DNA from: Clostridiaceae bacterium
Lineage (GTDB): Bacteria > Bacillota > Clostridia > Lachnospirales > Lachnospiraceae
Assembly (NCBI GenBank): GCA_902363735.1
Contig: CABJBA010000007.1
Location: 124,001 to 188,000, forward strand
Reading direction: 5' to 3'
Length of the DNA: 64,000 bases
Part shown: one piece after another, positions 1 through 8,274 of the stretch
How the letters are laid out: each line of letters begins with the position of its first letter
Numbering within the stretch: the first letter of the stretch is position 1
The notes under the pieces: model-generated
Told to the model about the DNA's origin: nothing
Databases searched by the model: none
What the model saw: the letters and a program-made list of their open reading frames with translations, nothing else
Program-made: the position numbers and the translations under genes

Positions 1-527
1 ATATTGGTTTTGTAACCTCTTATTCTCACGACTTCTCTAACCTTTATAAAAATACCAGGTATATTATTGCTCAAGAATATGAAATGATGGTGCTAATACA
101 TAAAAAAAATTCTGTTTATAAGAAATTAAACTTAGAAAACGGAGAACTAAGCAATTCTGATTACAAAAAGCTAGAAAAGCTGACATTATTTTCTGGAACC
201 AACAATATGGTGAAATCATGGTATCATGAATATCTGCTGCCCAAGCTTCAGATAATTCCAGCAAAGGAATTGGCAATTAATGATGTCTCCTTTGCTTCCC
301 GGTCTCTCGCGTTGGAAGACAGCTTTATGATCCTTCCCTATAGCAGAATTGATTCAAACGAGCTCGCTCAAATTCCATTTTCATTTCATCCAAAAATATA
401 CAAACTTTTTATCTATCTCAAAAATCACGTACTGTCAGAACCGGAAAATATATTGATTAAAATAGCTCTAGAGGAATTTCAACAGGATCCTTATTACTAT
501 CATATTCCTCCAACATCATTCCAGTAA
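1..527 (+). CDS. LysR-type regulator, C-terminal part (5' end outside window)
   Basis: The reading frame is already open at base 3 and runs to TAA at 525-527, so the start lies upstream of the window. The visible 174 residues begin IGFVTSYS and read like the second half of a LysR substrate-binding domain: a beta strand with IGFV, then a long helical and strand region ending in a hydrophilic tail. The helix-turn-helix is not visible, so the regulator family is inferred from the effector-domain fold only. No partner gene can be assigned because the downstream region is degraded integrase sequence and a tRNA. The C-terminal half being a free-standing pseudogene fragment cannot be excluded. Confidence 0.6.
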   Translation, partial: IGFVTSYSHDFSNLYKNTRYIIAQEYEMMVLIHKKNSVYKKLNLENGELSNSDYKKLEKLTLFSGTNNMVKSWYHEYLLPKLQIIPAKELAINDVSFASRSLALEDSFMILPYSRIDSNELAQIPFSFHPKIYKLFIYLKNHVLSEPENILIKIALEEFQQDPYYYHIPPTSFQ

Positions 528-839
528 ACTTTTATAAGCCCCGGAAGAAAGTCCTCCTGGATTTGACATATAAACCTCATCTGATAGTAATAGATAAACA
601 TGTATTTGAAGATGGGGGCTTTGACCTCATTATGTTTTGTAAATATTATCATTGGTATAATCCAGTAAATACATCAGTTCTAATGCACGATTAAGGTCAT
701 ATATGATGTCAATCATGGGACAGCTTATGTGACTAATTCTTTTGACTTAACTGTTGCTTTGTCCTAATTGGTGAGAAGAGTCTTTCCTCTGTAACAATCA
801 GAATTTTGCAACAAATTTGTGTATTGATAATGTAAGAAA
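528..839. other. Intergenic region without recognisable gene
   Basis: About 310 bases of AT-rich sequence between the regulator and the integrase remnant. Stops are dense in all frames and I see no RNA gene or clear promoter. It probably holds further decayed mobile-element sequence leading into the recombinase tail that follows, but I could not recognise it. Confidence 0.4.
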
Positions 840-982
840 AACGGAAATTCCCATATCTACGATTTAAATATTTTGATGGGACATGAAAGTATAGAAACAA
901 CTAAAAATTTGAACATTTCGCCCATGAAATTATAGCTGCTGAGAATAGTATTTCACACTTGGACAATGTCTTTAAAACTTGA
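840..982 (+). pseudogene. Remnant of a phage-type tyrosine recombinase (C-terminal tail)
   Basis: One frame (from 840) reads ...LNILMGHESIETTKNL, matching the conserved LxGHxSIxTTxxY box that holds the catalytic His and Tyr region of tyrosine integrases. A different frame (ending TGA 980-982) reads HFAHEIIAAENSISHL then DNVFKT, which looks like the normal C-terminal extension. The two are joined only by a frameshift near 910, and the tyrosine expected a few residues after TTK is absent. No intact upstream integrase frame exists. It lies about 85 bases from a tRNA-Lys gene, a common integration target, so it is probably a scar of an old integrated element. Confidence 0.55.
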
Positions 983-1065
983 TAGAACGGGGACTCGGGA
1001 ATATTTTTACGCAAAATAAAAGCCCCAACCCCACAGCTCTCTGTCTGCAAAACCGGAACTTTTGA

Positions 1066-1138
1066 TGCGCCTTCAGGGACTCGAACCCTGGACAAATAGA
1101 TTAAGAGTCTACTGCTCTACCAACTGAGCTAAAGGCGC
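1066..1138 (-). tRNA. tRNA-Lys (anticodon CTT)
   Basis: On the minus strand a 73-nt cloverleaf folds. Acceptor stem GCGCCTT/AAGGCGC, D-stem GCTC/GAGC with AGTTGGTAGA loop, anticodon stem closing loop CTCTTAA (anticodon CTT), T-arm CAGGG-TTCGAGT-CCCTG, discriminator A. The terminal CCA is not encoded. A consensus promoter lies just upstream. It would read lysine AAG codons. Confidence 0.96.
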
Positions 1139-1179
1139 TTGTTTATCTTTTGTTGTGCCATGTCTCAGGCACGTGTGTA

Positions 1180-1208
1180 ATTATATATCCGTATCCGTCA
1201 AAAGTCAA
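1180..1208 (-). promoter_or_regulatory. Promoter of tRNA-Lys
   Basis: Minus strand shows TTGACT, a 17-bp spacer and a perfect TATAAT, about 40 bases upstream of the tRNA 5' end. Confidence 0.85.
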
Positions 1209-1244
1209 CACCTTTTTTACAAAAATTTCACAAGTATTTTAATT

Positions 1245-1397
1245 TTATTTATTATTCTTATTTTTCTTTAAGCTTCCACCCAGAGCTTTGTTCACTTCCG
1301 TAAAGGATTTGTTTAAAATGAGCATTTGCCGGTTCAGTTCTGCCTTACCGCTGGTGGCCTGGCTAAGTTTCCCTGTAATCTTATTTTTCATTCCCAT
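1245..1397 (-). CDS. Small basic hypothetical protein downstream of trmB
   Basis: A 50-residue frame starting MGMKNKITGK and ending in a lysine/asparagine-rich tail (SLKKNKNNK). I chose the ATG at 1397 because GGAG lies 8 bases upstream. The frame stays open to a TTG at 1484 that overlaps the trmB stop, but that start has no good ribosome site and its first codons would be forced by a perfect inverted repeat. No signal peptide, membrane segment or known domain is recognised. It is probably co-transcribed with trmB. An antisense frame of similar size exists here but lacks a ribosome site. Confidence 0.5.
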   Translation of the reverse strand: MGMKNKITGKLSQATSGKAELNRQMLILNKSFTEVNKALGGSLKKNKNNK

Positions 1398-1424
1398 AAA
1401 GGCTGCTCCGTTCCCTTTTTTCTT

Positions 1425-1481
1425 ATTATATGCGAAACCGGCGTCCAGGTTTAAGACCTTGGCGCCGGTTTCGCATATAAT
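1425..1481. repeat. Perfect 19-bp inverted repeat at the 3' end of trmB
   Basis: Arms 1425-1443 (ATTATATGCGAAACCGGCG) and 1463-1481 are exact reverse complements, separated by 19 bases. In trmB mRNA the hairpin starts at the last base of the stop codon. There is no U-tract on either side, so it is not a classical terminator. It could stabilise or process the message, or be a small palindromic repeat element. Confidence 0.85.
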
Positions 1482-2119
1482 CAAGCCCTGACTGCTGCAA
1501 GCTTGTAGATGGGATTTCCCTTTGAAGAAAATTTCTCTTCATATTCTGTCATCACATTTCCATCTCCCATTTCGCTATGATGCAGATCAAACGTATGATC
1601 CTTTATCTTCCAGCCTGCCCGTGGGATGGATTCCAGGGAATATTCAAATAGTCCTCTATTGTCGGTTTTAAACTCAACAGCACCTTCCGGCGCTAAAATG
1701 GTGTCGTAAACTGCCATAAATTCCTCAGATGTCAGCCTGCGCTTTGCGTGGCGGTCCTTGGGCCAGGGATCAGAAAAGTTCAGATATATCTTCTGTACCT
1801 CCCCTTTTTCATAAATATCTCCCAGGTTCCTGGCATCCACACACATAAAATAGATATTGTCAAGTTCCAGACCGGCCCGCTTTTGAAGTCCTCTCAAAAG
1901 CACACTGGGGTAACGTTCAATTCCTACATAATTAATTTCCGGGTGAAGGGAGGCCAGCTCCATAATAAAACGTCCCTTTCCCATGCCCACTTCTATTTCT
2001 ATGGGATTTTCATTTCCAAACACTTCCCTCCAGTTCCCCTTTTTTTCAGAGGGGTTCTGGACCACATATGGGCTGCCTGCTATTTCTTCCTCTGAGCCTG
2101 GTATGTGACGTAACCTCAT
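1481..2119 (-). CDS. trmB: tRNA (guanine-N7-)-methyltransferase TrmB
   Basis: Transfers a methyl group from S-adenosylmethionine to N7 of G46 in the variable loop of tRNAs; cytoplasmic. The 212-residue protein has the family's opening MRLRHIPG, the AdoMet-binding loop EVGMGKGRF, the acidic strand YVGIERYPS and the signature NFSDPWPKDRHAKRRL. The frame is open further upstream, but the ATG at 2119 is preceded by AGAGGA at good spacing and matches the usual N-terminus. It is followed by the perfect hairpin at 1425-1481 and the small basic gene. Confidence 0.94.
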   Translation of the reverse strand: MRLRHIPGSEEEIAGSPYVVQNPSEKKGNWREVFGNENPIEIEVGMGKGRFIMELASLHPEINYVGIERYPSVLLRGLQKRAGLELDNIYFMCVDARNLGDIYEKGEVQKIYLNFSDPWPKDRHAKRRLTSEEFMAVYDTILAPEGAVEFKTDNRGLFEYSLESIPRAGWKIKDHTFDLHHSEMGDGNVMTEYEEKFSSKGNPIYKLAAVRA

Positions 2120-2332
2120 AATTGTAATTCCTCTTTTCGTTTCGTCTTTTAAAACTGCCTTGGCATTTTCAATTGATTGTATCACACAAGGCAGATTTAT
2201 GGCAAGACGGCTATTTTTTACTTTTTTCTTTCAAATCAAATTTCGACAAAATAACAGGTGCGCAATTTGCAATAATCTAGTATAATGTCTGTATATATGG
2301 CATATAACCGTTTTGCAAAGGAGGAAATATAT

Positions 2333-3442
2333 ATGGGAACCACAGATAACAGTTTCTGGGCCAGAGTCCAACAGGGCTTAAGGGAGACAGAAACACTTTT
2401 GAGCCAGAAACAGCATAATATGTCCATGATCAAAGCCCGACAAACCCTGGAATACATTGTAAACTTTTTAGGCGAAAGGGCTTTGATCGTGGAAGGCGAC
2501 TTAGCCGACAGCATTGATCAGTTATTTGAAGGACGTTTTATTTCCCAGACCACCAAGGATCACTACCATCGAATTCGTATGTTGGGAAACAAAGCCGTTC
2601 ATGAAGGCGACGACAGCCCCTATGATGCCAATGAAGCATGTCAGCTTCTGGTTCAGGAGGTTCAGGCGCTTGGCGGTATTCTGGGAGCTGGCAGGCAAAA
2701 TACACCTTCCAGGATTTCTCAGCCTGGCGCTGTTACTACAGTGCCCATTACCTCCCGCAGTACCGCTTCTCCAAGAAGCGAGGCTACCCGGTCCGGAACC
2801 ACAAGAAGCGCCGGCACAAAGCCTGCCTCTCAAAGAACAGGAGAACGGCAATCAGGAGCCAGGCCCTCCAGGGCAAGACAGACCGGAGCCAGATCTTCCC
2901 AACGGCCTTCTCAGAGAACCGTTTCCCGTAACGGCCAGAGGATTTCCTCTCAAAGCAGGAGCAGAAGGCGTTCCAGAAACCGGGGCTTTGATCCATACGA
3001 CTTATTAAAACCTGCACTGATTTTTTTGGCTCTTTTAGTGATTGTAATGATCTTTGTAAAGCTTGTGCCTGGAAAAGGCGATAAAAAGGAAACCACTGCC
3101 TCTCTGCCTCCCACAGAGGTGTCAACAGAAGCCATGCTGCCCACGGAGACACCGCCGGAGACTGCTCCGCCAACAGAGGCTCCCAAGATTTACACCACAA
3201 CAAGCAGACTGAATGTGCGCTCAGAGCCTTCCACAGAAAGCACCAGGCTGGGAAGTCTGGCAAGCGGCACTGTGGTGGACTATGTGGAAACTTATGATGA
3301 CAAATGGACGGTCATCATGTTTGAGGGAAAGCAAGCATACATATCCACTGAATTTTTAACTGCATCAGAAGCTAAACCCAAGGAAACAGGAGAAACCTCT
3401 CCTGTCCCTGAAAGTGAAAGTTCTTCAAGAAGCACCCCCTGA
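2333..3442 (+). CDS. DUF4145 / transmembrane / SH3b-domain protein
   Basis: A 369-residue protein of mosaic design. Residues about 1-115 look like a DUF4145 domain (helical, with RMLGNKAVHEG). Residues about 120-215 form a Ser/Arg/Thr/Gln-rich disordered linker. One membrane helix lies near 221-243 (ALIFLALLVIVMIFVKLV). A Pro/Thr/Glu-rich stretch is followed by a bacterial SH3 domain near 287-345 (LNVRSEPSTESTRLGSL), which usually binds cell-wall peptides. This implies a cytoplasmic N-terminus and an external wall-sensing C-terminus. Start chosen at 2333 because AAAGGAGG precedes it at ideal spacing. A TATAAT at 2281-2286 may be its -10 box, without a clear -35. Confidence 0.75.
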   Translation: MGTTDNSFWARVQQGLRETETLLSQKQHNMSMIKARQTLEYIVNFLGERALIVEGDLADSIDQLFEGRFISQTTKDHYHRIRMLGNKAVHEGDDSPYDANEACQLLVQEVQALGGILGAGRQNTPSRISQPGAVTTVPITSRSTASPRSEATRSGTTRSAGTKPASQRTGERQSGARPSRARQTGARSSQRPSQRTVSRNGQRISSQSRSRRRSRNRGFDPYDLLKPALIFLALLVIVMIFVKLVPGKGDKKETTASLPPTEVSTEAMLPTETPPETAPPTEAPKIYTTTSRLNVRSEPSTESTRLGSLASGTVVDYVETYDDKWTVIMFEGKQAYISTEFLTASEAKPKETGETSPVPESESSSRSTP

Positions 3443-3456
3443 CATACCTTGTAGCT

Positions 3457-3504
3457 AAAAGCAGAGGCGCCGGAGGATACTCCTCCTGCCCCTGCTTTTT
3501 TTTA
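3457..3504 (+). terminator. Intrinsic terminator after the DUF4145 gene
   Basis: A GC-rich hairpin (GCAGAGGCGCCGGAG with CTCCTCCTGCCCCTGC, imperfect) is followed by a run of eight T. It separates this gene from the V-ATPase operon. Confidence 0.8.
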
Positions 3505-3591
3505 TATTTCTATAGCTTTTTTTTAAAATAGTAGTATTATGAGAGTTATGAGTCAATGATATATTTAACCAACAGGAAGGGAGAGCATGAT

Positions 3592-3903
3592 ATGGATGCT
3601 GTAATTGACAAAATATCAGAGATCGAATCGGCTGCAACCTCTATTATGGAAGCTGCTGCCCAACGAAAAAAGACATATTTTATAGAAATGGAGGAACGCA
3701 CTGCTGCATTTGACTCTCAGCTCGAACAGGAAACAGAAAAAGAGCTGGAGGAACTGAGAGCCGGCATGGAAGTTTCTATGAATGAGCGATTAATAAAGCA
3801 AAGAAGTGATTCTCAAAAACTTTTGGAAACCATGGAGAAACGATATGAAGAACACCATACCCAATATGCAGAGGAATTATTTCATACTATAACAAAGGAG
3901 TGA
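3592..3903 (+). CDS. V-type ATPase peripheral stalk subunit G/H-like
   Basis: First gene of the V-type ATPase operon. The 103-residue protein is almost wholly charged and helical, with heptad-like Glu/Lys/Arg-rich sequence throughout, typical of the peripheral-stalk coiled-coil subunit (called NtpF in Enterococcus hirae, H or G elsewhere) that pairs with subunit E. No signal peptide. ATG at 3592 is chosen because AGGAAGGGAGAG precedes it; the more upstream ATG at 3556 has no ribosome site. The next gene begins 4 bases after the stop. Assignment rests on composition and position rather than a specific motif. Confidence 0.8.
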   Translation: MDAVIDKISEIESAATSIMEAAAQRKKTYFIEMEERTAAFDSQLEQETEKELEELRAGMEVSMNERLIKQRSDSQKLLETMEKRYEEHHTQYAEELFHTITKE

Positions 3904-3907
3904 TCCC

Positions 3908-4951
3908 ATGGGAGACCTGCTATCCTACAGCGGCATTACCACTAAGATACGTGCCATGGAAAGCCGCTTAATTACGGAAAACCATTTTCGGGACATGGCG
4001 TCCCTTGAAACAGTTTCCGACGCAGTGGAATATTTGCGGCGCCTTCCCGCTTATGAAGGAGTGTTCCACAATCTGGAGGGGGAGCTTCACCGGGGAGCCA
4101 TTGAACAGCGCCTGATATTGTCCCTTTACCAGGATTTTGCAAAGCTCTACCGATTTGCCAATTTGGATCAGCGTAAATTTCTTGACCTGTATTTTATGCA
4201 TTTTGAAATTCGTATTTTAAAAAAATGCTTTCGCAATGCCATGGGCCATAGCAGCCCGGACATCGACCTTTTGGCATTCAGGGAGTTTTTTGACAAGCAT
4301 TCTCACCTGGATTTGATGAAACTTTCCGCCTCCTCCGATATTTCTTCCTTTATTGCAAATCTGGAAGGATCGGTCTACTACAACCTTTTGGCTGAGCTGG
4401 ACCAGGGCAAACAGCCCGCCTTATTCGATTACGAGGTCCGTTTAGACCTGCTGTATTTTAAGAGTACATGGAAGGTCATGGGCAGGCATTTAACCCGGAA
4501 AGAAAGAAAAATCCTCTCCCGCTGCTTTGGAAGCCGGATGGATTTACTGAATATCCAGTGGATTTACCGTTCAAAAAAGTATTATCATCTGCAGCCTGCT
4601 GACATATACTCTCTCCTGATCCCCATCCATTACCAACTGACCAGGGAACAGGTTACAAAGATGGCGGAGGCTGCTTCAGATGATGAGTTTTACGGTGTTT
4701 TAAGGTCCACTTATTATGGCCGTCTCACTGACTTAGAGGCCAGGGACCGGCCGGATTTGGAAAGCCTTACCCAAAAGGCTTTAAACAAAATTTACCGTTT
4801 AGCCAGCCAGCAAAATCCTTACTCCATTGCTGTGCTGAACTCTTATCTCTATTTTAAAGAAGAGGAAATTCAAAAAATCATCACACTCATAGAGAGCATC
4901 CGGTACAGGGTAAAACCGGAAGAAATTCTCTCCTATGTAGTCGCACAGTAA
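3908..4951 (+). CDS. ntpC: V-type ATPase subunit C (NtpC/AtpC)
   Basis: Central-stalk subunit C, the funnel-shaped protein (subunit d in eukaryotes) linking the rotor shaft to the membrane K-ring. At 347 residues it has normal length and the all-helical family pattern: MGDLLSYSGITTKIRAMESRL at the N-terminus and the internal YYYNLLAEL-like region. Ribosome site AAAGGAG lies 7 bases before the ATG. It is soluble and peripheral to the membrane. It follows the stalk gene by 4 bases and precedes subunit I by 16 bases, so translation is probably coupled. Confidence 0.9.
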   Translation: MGDLLSYSGITTKIRAMESRLITENHFRDMASLETVSDAVEYLRRLPAYEGVFHNLEGELHRGAIEQRLILSLYQDFAKLYRFANLDQRKFLDLYFMHFEIRILKKCFRNAMGHSSPDIDLLAFREFFDKHSHLDLMKLSASSDISSFIANLEGSVYYNLLAELDQGKQPALFDYEVRLDLLYFKSTWKVMGRHLTRKERKILSRCFGSRMDLLNIQWIYRSKKYYHLQPADIYSLLIPIHYQLTREQVTKMAEAASDDEFYGVLRSTYYGRLTDLEARDRPDLESLTQKALNKIYRLASQQNPYSIAVLNSYLYFKEEEIQKIITLIESIRYRVKPEEILSYVVAQ

Positions 4952-4967
4952 AGGAGGCTGCTATTTC

Positions 4968-6890
4968 GTGATAGAGAAGATGAAATTTTTAAGCATCACC
5001 GGACCGAAAGAAGACATTGACCGGGTTATAGACACCTATTTATCAAAATATGAGATCCATCTGGAAAACGCCCTTTCGGAATTAAAAACGGTGAAAAACT
5101 TAAGGCCTTACATTGAAACAAACCCTTACCGGGACGCTTACCAAAAATCTATGGAGCTGGCAAAGCTGCTTCCGGCCATGACCCCCTCCCGCAGAGAGAC
5201 TTCGGTCCAGCAGGCCGCTGACATGGTGGAGGAAATTGACCGGCAGGTACAGGACTTTACAAAGGATGAACAGGACCTCTTGGCCCGGCAGCATTCCCTA
5301 CAGGAATCTTTAGACCGCATCCTTCCTTTTGTAGGACTTAATTATGATTTAAGCTCCATTCTTCATTTCAAGTATATTAAATTCCGCTTTGGAAGAATTT
5401 CCCATGAATACTACAGGAAATTCCAGGATTACGTCTATGATACCATTGATACAGTCCTTTACAAATGCCGGGAAGATCAGGATTATGTGTGGTTGGTTTA
5501 CTTTGCACCGGAAACCATATCAAACCAGATTGACGCCATTTATGCTTCTATGCATTTTGAAAGATTCTTTCTGCCGGATGAATACAAGGGGACTCCTACG
5601 GATGCCATCCACTCCCTTCAGGAGGACATCGATGCTCTCCAGTCAGATATCGACCGGCTCCGGGGGCAAAGAGCCCTGATGCTTGCAGAACGAAAGGAAG
5701 ATTTATCTGCAGCTTTGCACAGGCTTGAGACTTTCTCTGAGAATTTCAACGTCCGCAAGCTGGCCGCCTGCACGAAAAAAGATGTCAACACTTTTTACAT
5801 CCTCTGTGGATGGATGAGCCGGCGGGATGCAGCTGCATTTCAGAAAGAAATTGCTGATGACAAAAAAACCTTCTTCTTTGCAGAGGATGACCATAATAAC
5901 ATTTTAAGCAAGCCGCCTACCAAGCTGAAAAACCCGGGACTATTCCGGCCCTTTGAAATGTTTATAGGCATGTACGGCCTTCCCGCCTACAACGAAATCG
6001 ACCCAACAATTTTAATCGGGATCGTCTATTCTTTCCTGTTCGGATTTATGTTCGGGGATGTGGGCCAGGGACTTTGCCTGCTGCTGGGAGGCTTTTTCCT
6101 CTTCCGGAAAAAGAAGCTGAACTTAGGTGCTATCATCTCCTGCTGCGGCTTTTTCTCAACCATATTCGGCTTTCTGTTTGGCAGCATATTCGGCTTCGAA
6201 CACATGATAGAACCGGTCTGGCTTCGCCCTATGGAGCACATGACCAGTCTGCCCTTTATCGGAAAACTGAACACAGTGTTCATCACTGCAGTTTCCCTTG
6301 GCATGGGAATTATCCTCATGACCATGGTTTTAAATATCATAAACAGCGTCCGCTCCCATGATACAGAAAAAATCTGGTTTGACACCAACGGAGCGGCGGG
6401 CCTTGCATTTTATGCCAGTCTTGTGCTGACCATAGCTCTTTACATGACGGGAAGACCCCTTCCAGCCACCTTGCTTTTAATTATTCTATTTGTGATTCCT
6501 CTGGGACTTATGTTCTTTAAAGAGCCATTGACCAATATGGTGGAGAAAAAGAAGCATACAGCCAAAGGGGGCAAAGGCATGTTTGTGGTCCAAGGCTTTT
6601 TTGAGCTGTTTGAAGTCCTTTTAAGCTATTTTTCCAACACCCTTTCCTTTGTCCGTGTAGGCGCATTTGCAATCAGCCATGCGGCCATGATGGAGGTGGT
6701 ACTTATGCTGTCCGGTGCAGAGGCAGGAAACCCCAACTGGCTGGTTGTGGTTCTTGGAAATTTATTTGTCTGCGGCATGGAAGGACTGATTGTGGGAATT
6801 CAGGTCCTTCGTCTGGAATATTACGAATTATTCAGCCGCTTCTACCGTGGAACCGGCCGTGAATTTAAACCTTACGGAAAGAAAAATTAA
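4968..6890 (+). CDS. ntpI: V-type ATPase subunit I (membrane stator)
   Basis: The a-type stator subunit that forms the ion half-channels against the K-ring. The 640-residue protein has a cytoplasmic coiled-coil N-terminal half (to about residue 330) and a membrane C-terminal half with about seven hydrophobic segments. Characteristic motifs are FMFGDVGQG near residue 363 and the late helix SYFSNTLSFVRVGAFAISHA, which carries the essential arginine. The start is GTG at 4968, supported by AAGGAGG ten bases upstream; the ATG at 4980 is a weaker alternative. Confidence 0.94.
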   Translation: MIEKMKFLSITGPKEDIDRVIDTYLSKYEIHLENALSELKTVKNLRPYIETNPYRDAYQKSMELAKLLPAMTPSRRETSVQQAADMVEEIDRQVQDFTKDEQDLLARQHSLQESLDRILPFVGLNYDLSSILHFKYIKFRFGRISHEYYRKFQDYVYDTIDTVLYKCREDQDYVWLVYFAPETISNQIDAIYASMHFERFFLPDEYKGTPTDAIHSLQEDIDALQSDIDRLRGQRALMLAERKEDLSAALHRLETFSENFNVRKLAACTKKDVNTFYILCGWMSRRDAAAFQKEIADDKKTFFFAEDDHNNILSKPPTKLKNPGLFRPFEMFIGMYGLPAYNEIDPTILIGIVYSFLFGFMFGDVGQGLCLLLGGFFLFRKKKLNLGAIISCCGFFSTIFGFLFGSIFGFEHMIEPVWLRPMEHMTSLPFIGKLNTVFITAVSLGMGIILMTMVLNIINSVRSHDTEKIWFDTNGAAGLAFYASLVLTIALYMTGRPLPATLLLIILFVIPLGLMFFKEPLTNMVEKKKHTAKGGKGMFVVQGFFELFEVLLSYFSNTLSFVRVGAFAISHAAMMEVVLMLSGAEAGNPNWLVVVLGNLFVCGMEGLIVGIQVLRLEYYELFSRFYRGTGREFKPYGKKN

Positions 6891-6913
6891 AAACCATATT
6901 GGAGGTAAATCCT

Positions 6914-7345
6914 ATGTCTACTTTAGTAAAAATTATATTTGCAGCTGCATTAACCCTTAGTATTGTCCTTCCTCTCGGTGCATTTGCCGCAGGAGAAAAA
7001 ACCAAGGGCCGCTATAAGACCGCCCTTGGTGTTAATGCATTCCTATTCTTCGGAACTCTCATGGTCTCCAGTATCTTCATGTTCAGCGGCAGCGCTTCCG
7101 CTGAAGAAACTGCAACAGCCGTAACCGGAACAGTTGCCGGCATGGGATATCTGGCAGCCGCCCTTTCCACCGGCCTTGCCTGCATCGGAGGCGGAATTGC
7201 CGTTTCTGCCGCTGCCAGCGCCGCCCTGGGAGCCATCAGTGAGGATGGTTCTATTCTTGGTAAATCACTGATCTTCGTTGGTCTTGCCGAAGGTGTGTGT
7301 CTCTATGGACTGATCATCTCTTTTATGATCTTAGGTAAACTGTAA
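6914..7345 (+). CDS. ntpK: V-type ATPase subunit K (rotor ring proteolipid)
   Basis: Rotor-ring subunit, 143 residues, with four membrane helices arranged as two hairpins. The ion-binding glutamate is E126 in the last helix (VGLAEGVCLYGLIISF). The first hairpin has no carboxylate, as expected for a duplicated K subunit. The second helix reads FLFFGTLMVSSIF, where E. hirae NtpK carries GTQG, so the sodium-ligand glutamine appears to be replaced. The ATG at 6914 follows GGAGG at good spacing. Ion specificity (H+ or Na+) cannot be settled from sequence alone. Confidence 0.92.
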   Translation: MSTLVKIIFAAALTLSIVLPLGAFAAGEKTKGRYKTALGVNAFLFFGTLMVSSIFMFSGSASAEETATAVTGTVAGMGYLAAALSTGLACIGGGIAVSAAASAALGAISEDGSILGKSLIFVGLAEGVCLYGLIISFMILGKL

Positions 7346-7347
7346 TT

Positions 7348-7656
7348 ATGAAGATGTATCTGATCAGTGACAATGTGGATACCTGGACCGGCATGAGGCT
7401 GGCCGGGGTCGAAGGCGCAGTTGTTCACGAAAAAGCTGAACTGAAAGATGAACTGGATAAAGTCCTGGCCGACAGGGATATCGGAATTGTTCTTTTAACG
7501 GAAAAATTTGGAAGAGAGTTTCCGGACATCATCAATGATGTAAAGCTGAACCGGAGACTTCCGCTGATTGTGGAAATTCCGGACCGCCATGGAACCGGCC
7601 GCAAGCCGGACTTTATCACGGATTATGTAAACGAAGCCATCGGATTAAAACTATAG
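7348..7656 (+). CDS. ntpG: V-type ATPase subunit F
   Basis: Small central-stalk subunit F (NtpG in E. hirae naming), which binds subunit D within the A3B3 head and regulates rotation. The 102-residue protein has the family's Rossmann-like start MKMYLISDNVDTWTGMRLAG and the strand IGIVLLTEKFGREF, then LPLIVEIPDRHG near the end. It starts two bases after the K stop, so it is probably translationally coupled. It is soluble and of normal length. Confidence 0.9.
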   Translation: MKMYLISDNVDTWTGMRLAGVEGAVVHEKAELKDELDKVLADRDIGIVLLTEKFGREFPDIINDVKLNRRLPLIVEIPDRHGTGRKPDFITDYVNEAIGLKL

Positions 7657-7671
7657 AAAGAGGTGGTCAAC

Positions 7672-8274
7672 TTGACAACTGAGGAAAAACTGCAGCATTT
7701 CCTGAGCTTCTGTATGGAGGATGCCAGAGCCCGCAGCGCAAAGATGCTTGACGAATATACGGCTGCCCTGGAAGAAAGCTTTGCGGAACATCAAAAGGAC
7801 GCAAAAGCACGGGCCAGACAGCAGGTCGCCATGAAACAGGAACAGATGGAACGGGAAATTAACAAACGGCTTTCTCTGGAGCAGATCGGCATGAAACGGG
7901 AGTTCGGAAAAAAACAGGATGAACTGAAGGAAAAGCTATTTGCAGACTTAAAGGAACAGCTGATAGAATTTATGAAAACGACCGAATATGGCCGTCTCTT
8001 GGAAAAACAGGTACTGGAGGCAACGGAGCTGGCCGGTAAGGAGTTTATGACCATTTATTTAACTCCTGAGGATGAAGAAAGGGCCAGAAGCCTTAAGTTT
8101 CCTGCCAGTGCTGATATACGGATCAGTGAATACTCATTTATGGGAGGAATCCGGGCAGTGATCCCCTCCAGACATATTTTGATTGATAACTCTTTTGAGT
8201 CCAGGCTGGAGGAAGAAAAGCACGACTTCCGGTTTGATATCAGGGAGATGATAGGAGGTGAGGAAAATGGCTGA
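7672..8274 (+). CDS. ntpE: V-type ATPase subunit E
   Basis: Peripheral-stalk subunit E, partner of the coiled-coil G/H protein at the start of the operon. It has 200 residues: a long charged helix (to about residue 105) followed by a globular C-terminal domain that contacts subunit B. I place the start at the TTG at 7672 because AAAGAGGTGG ends 5-6 bases before it. A GTG at 7663 lies inside that ribosome site and is unlikely. The 3' end overlaps the subunit A gene by 8 bases. Confidence 0.88.
   Translation: MTTEEKLQHFLSFCMEDARARSAKMLDEYTAALEESFAEHQKDAKARARQQVAMKQEQMEREINKRLSLEQIGMKREFGKKQDELKEKLFADLKEQLIEFMKTTEYGRLLEKQVLEATELAGKEFMTIYLTPEDEERARSLKFPASADIRISEYSFMGGIRAVIPSRHILIDNSFESRLEEEKHDFRFDIREMIGGEENG

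Noticed and set aside
901..1095. Minus-strand frame beginning MSRVRVPEGA
   Set aside because: It starts inside the tRNA-Lys gene; this N-terminus is the well-known translation of a tRNA T-arm and is not a protein.
1288..1491. Plus-strand hydrophobic frame opposite the small basic gene
   Set aside because: No ribosome site; it overlaps the perfect inverted repeat and runs against the trmB transcription unit.
2514..3263. Several long frames on both strands within the DUF4145/SH3 gene
   Set aside because: They reflect the low-complexity Ser/Arg/Pro linker. The called frame has ribosome site, domains and membrane helix.
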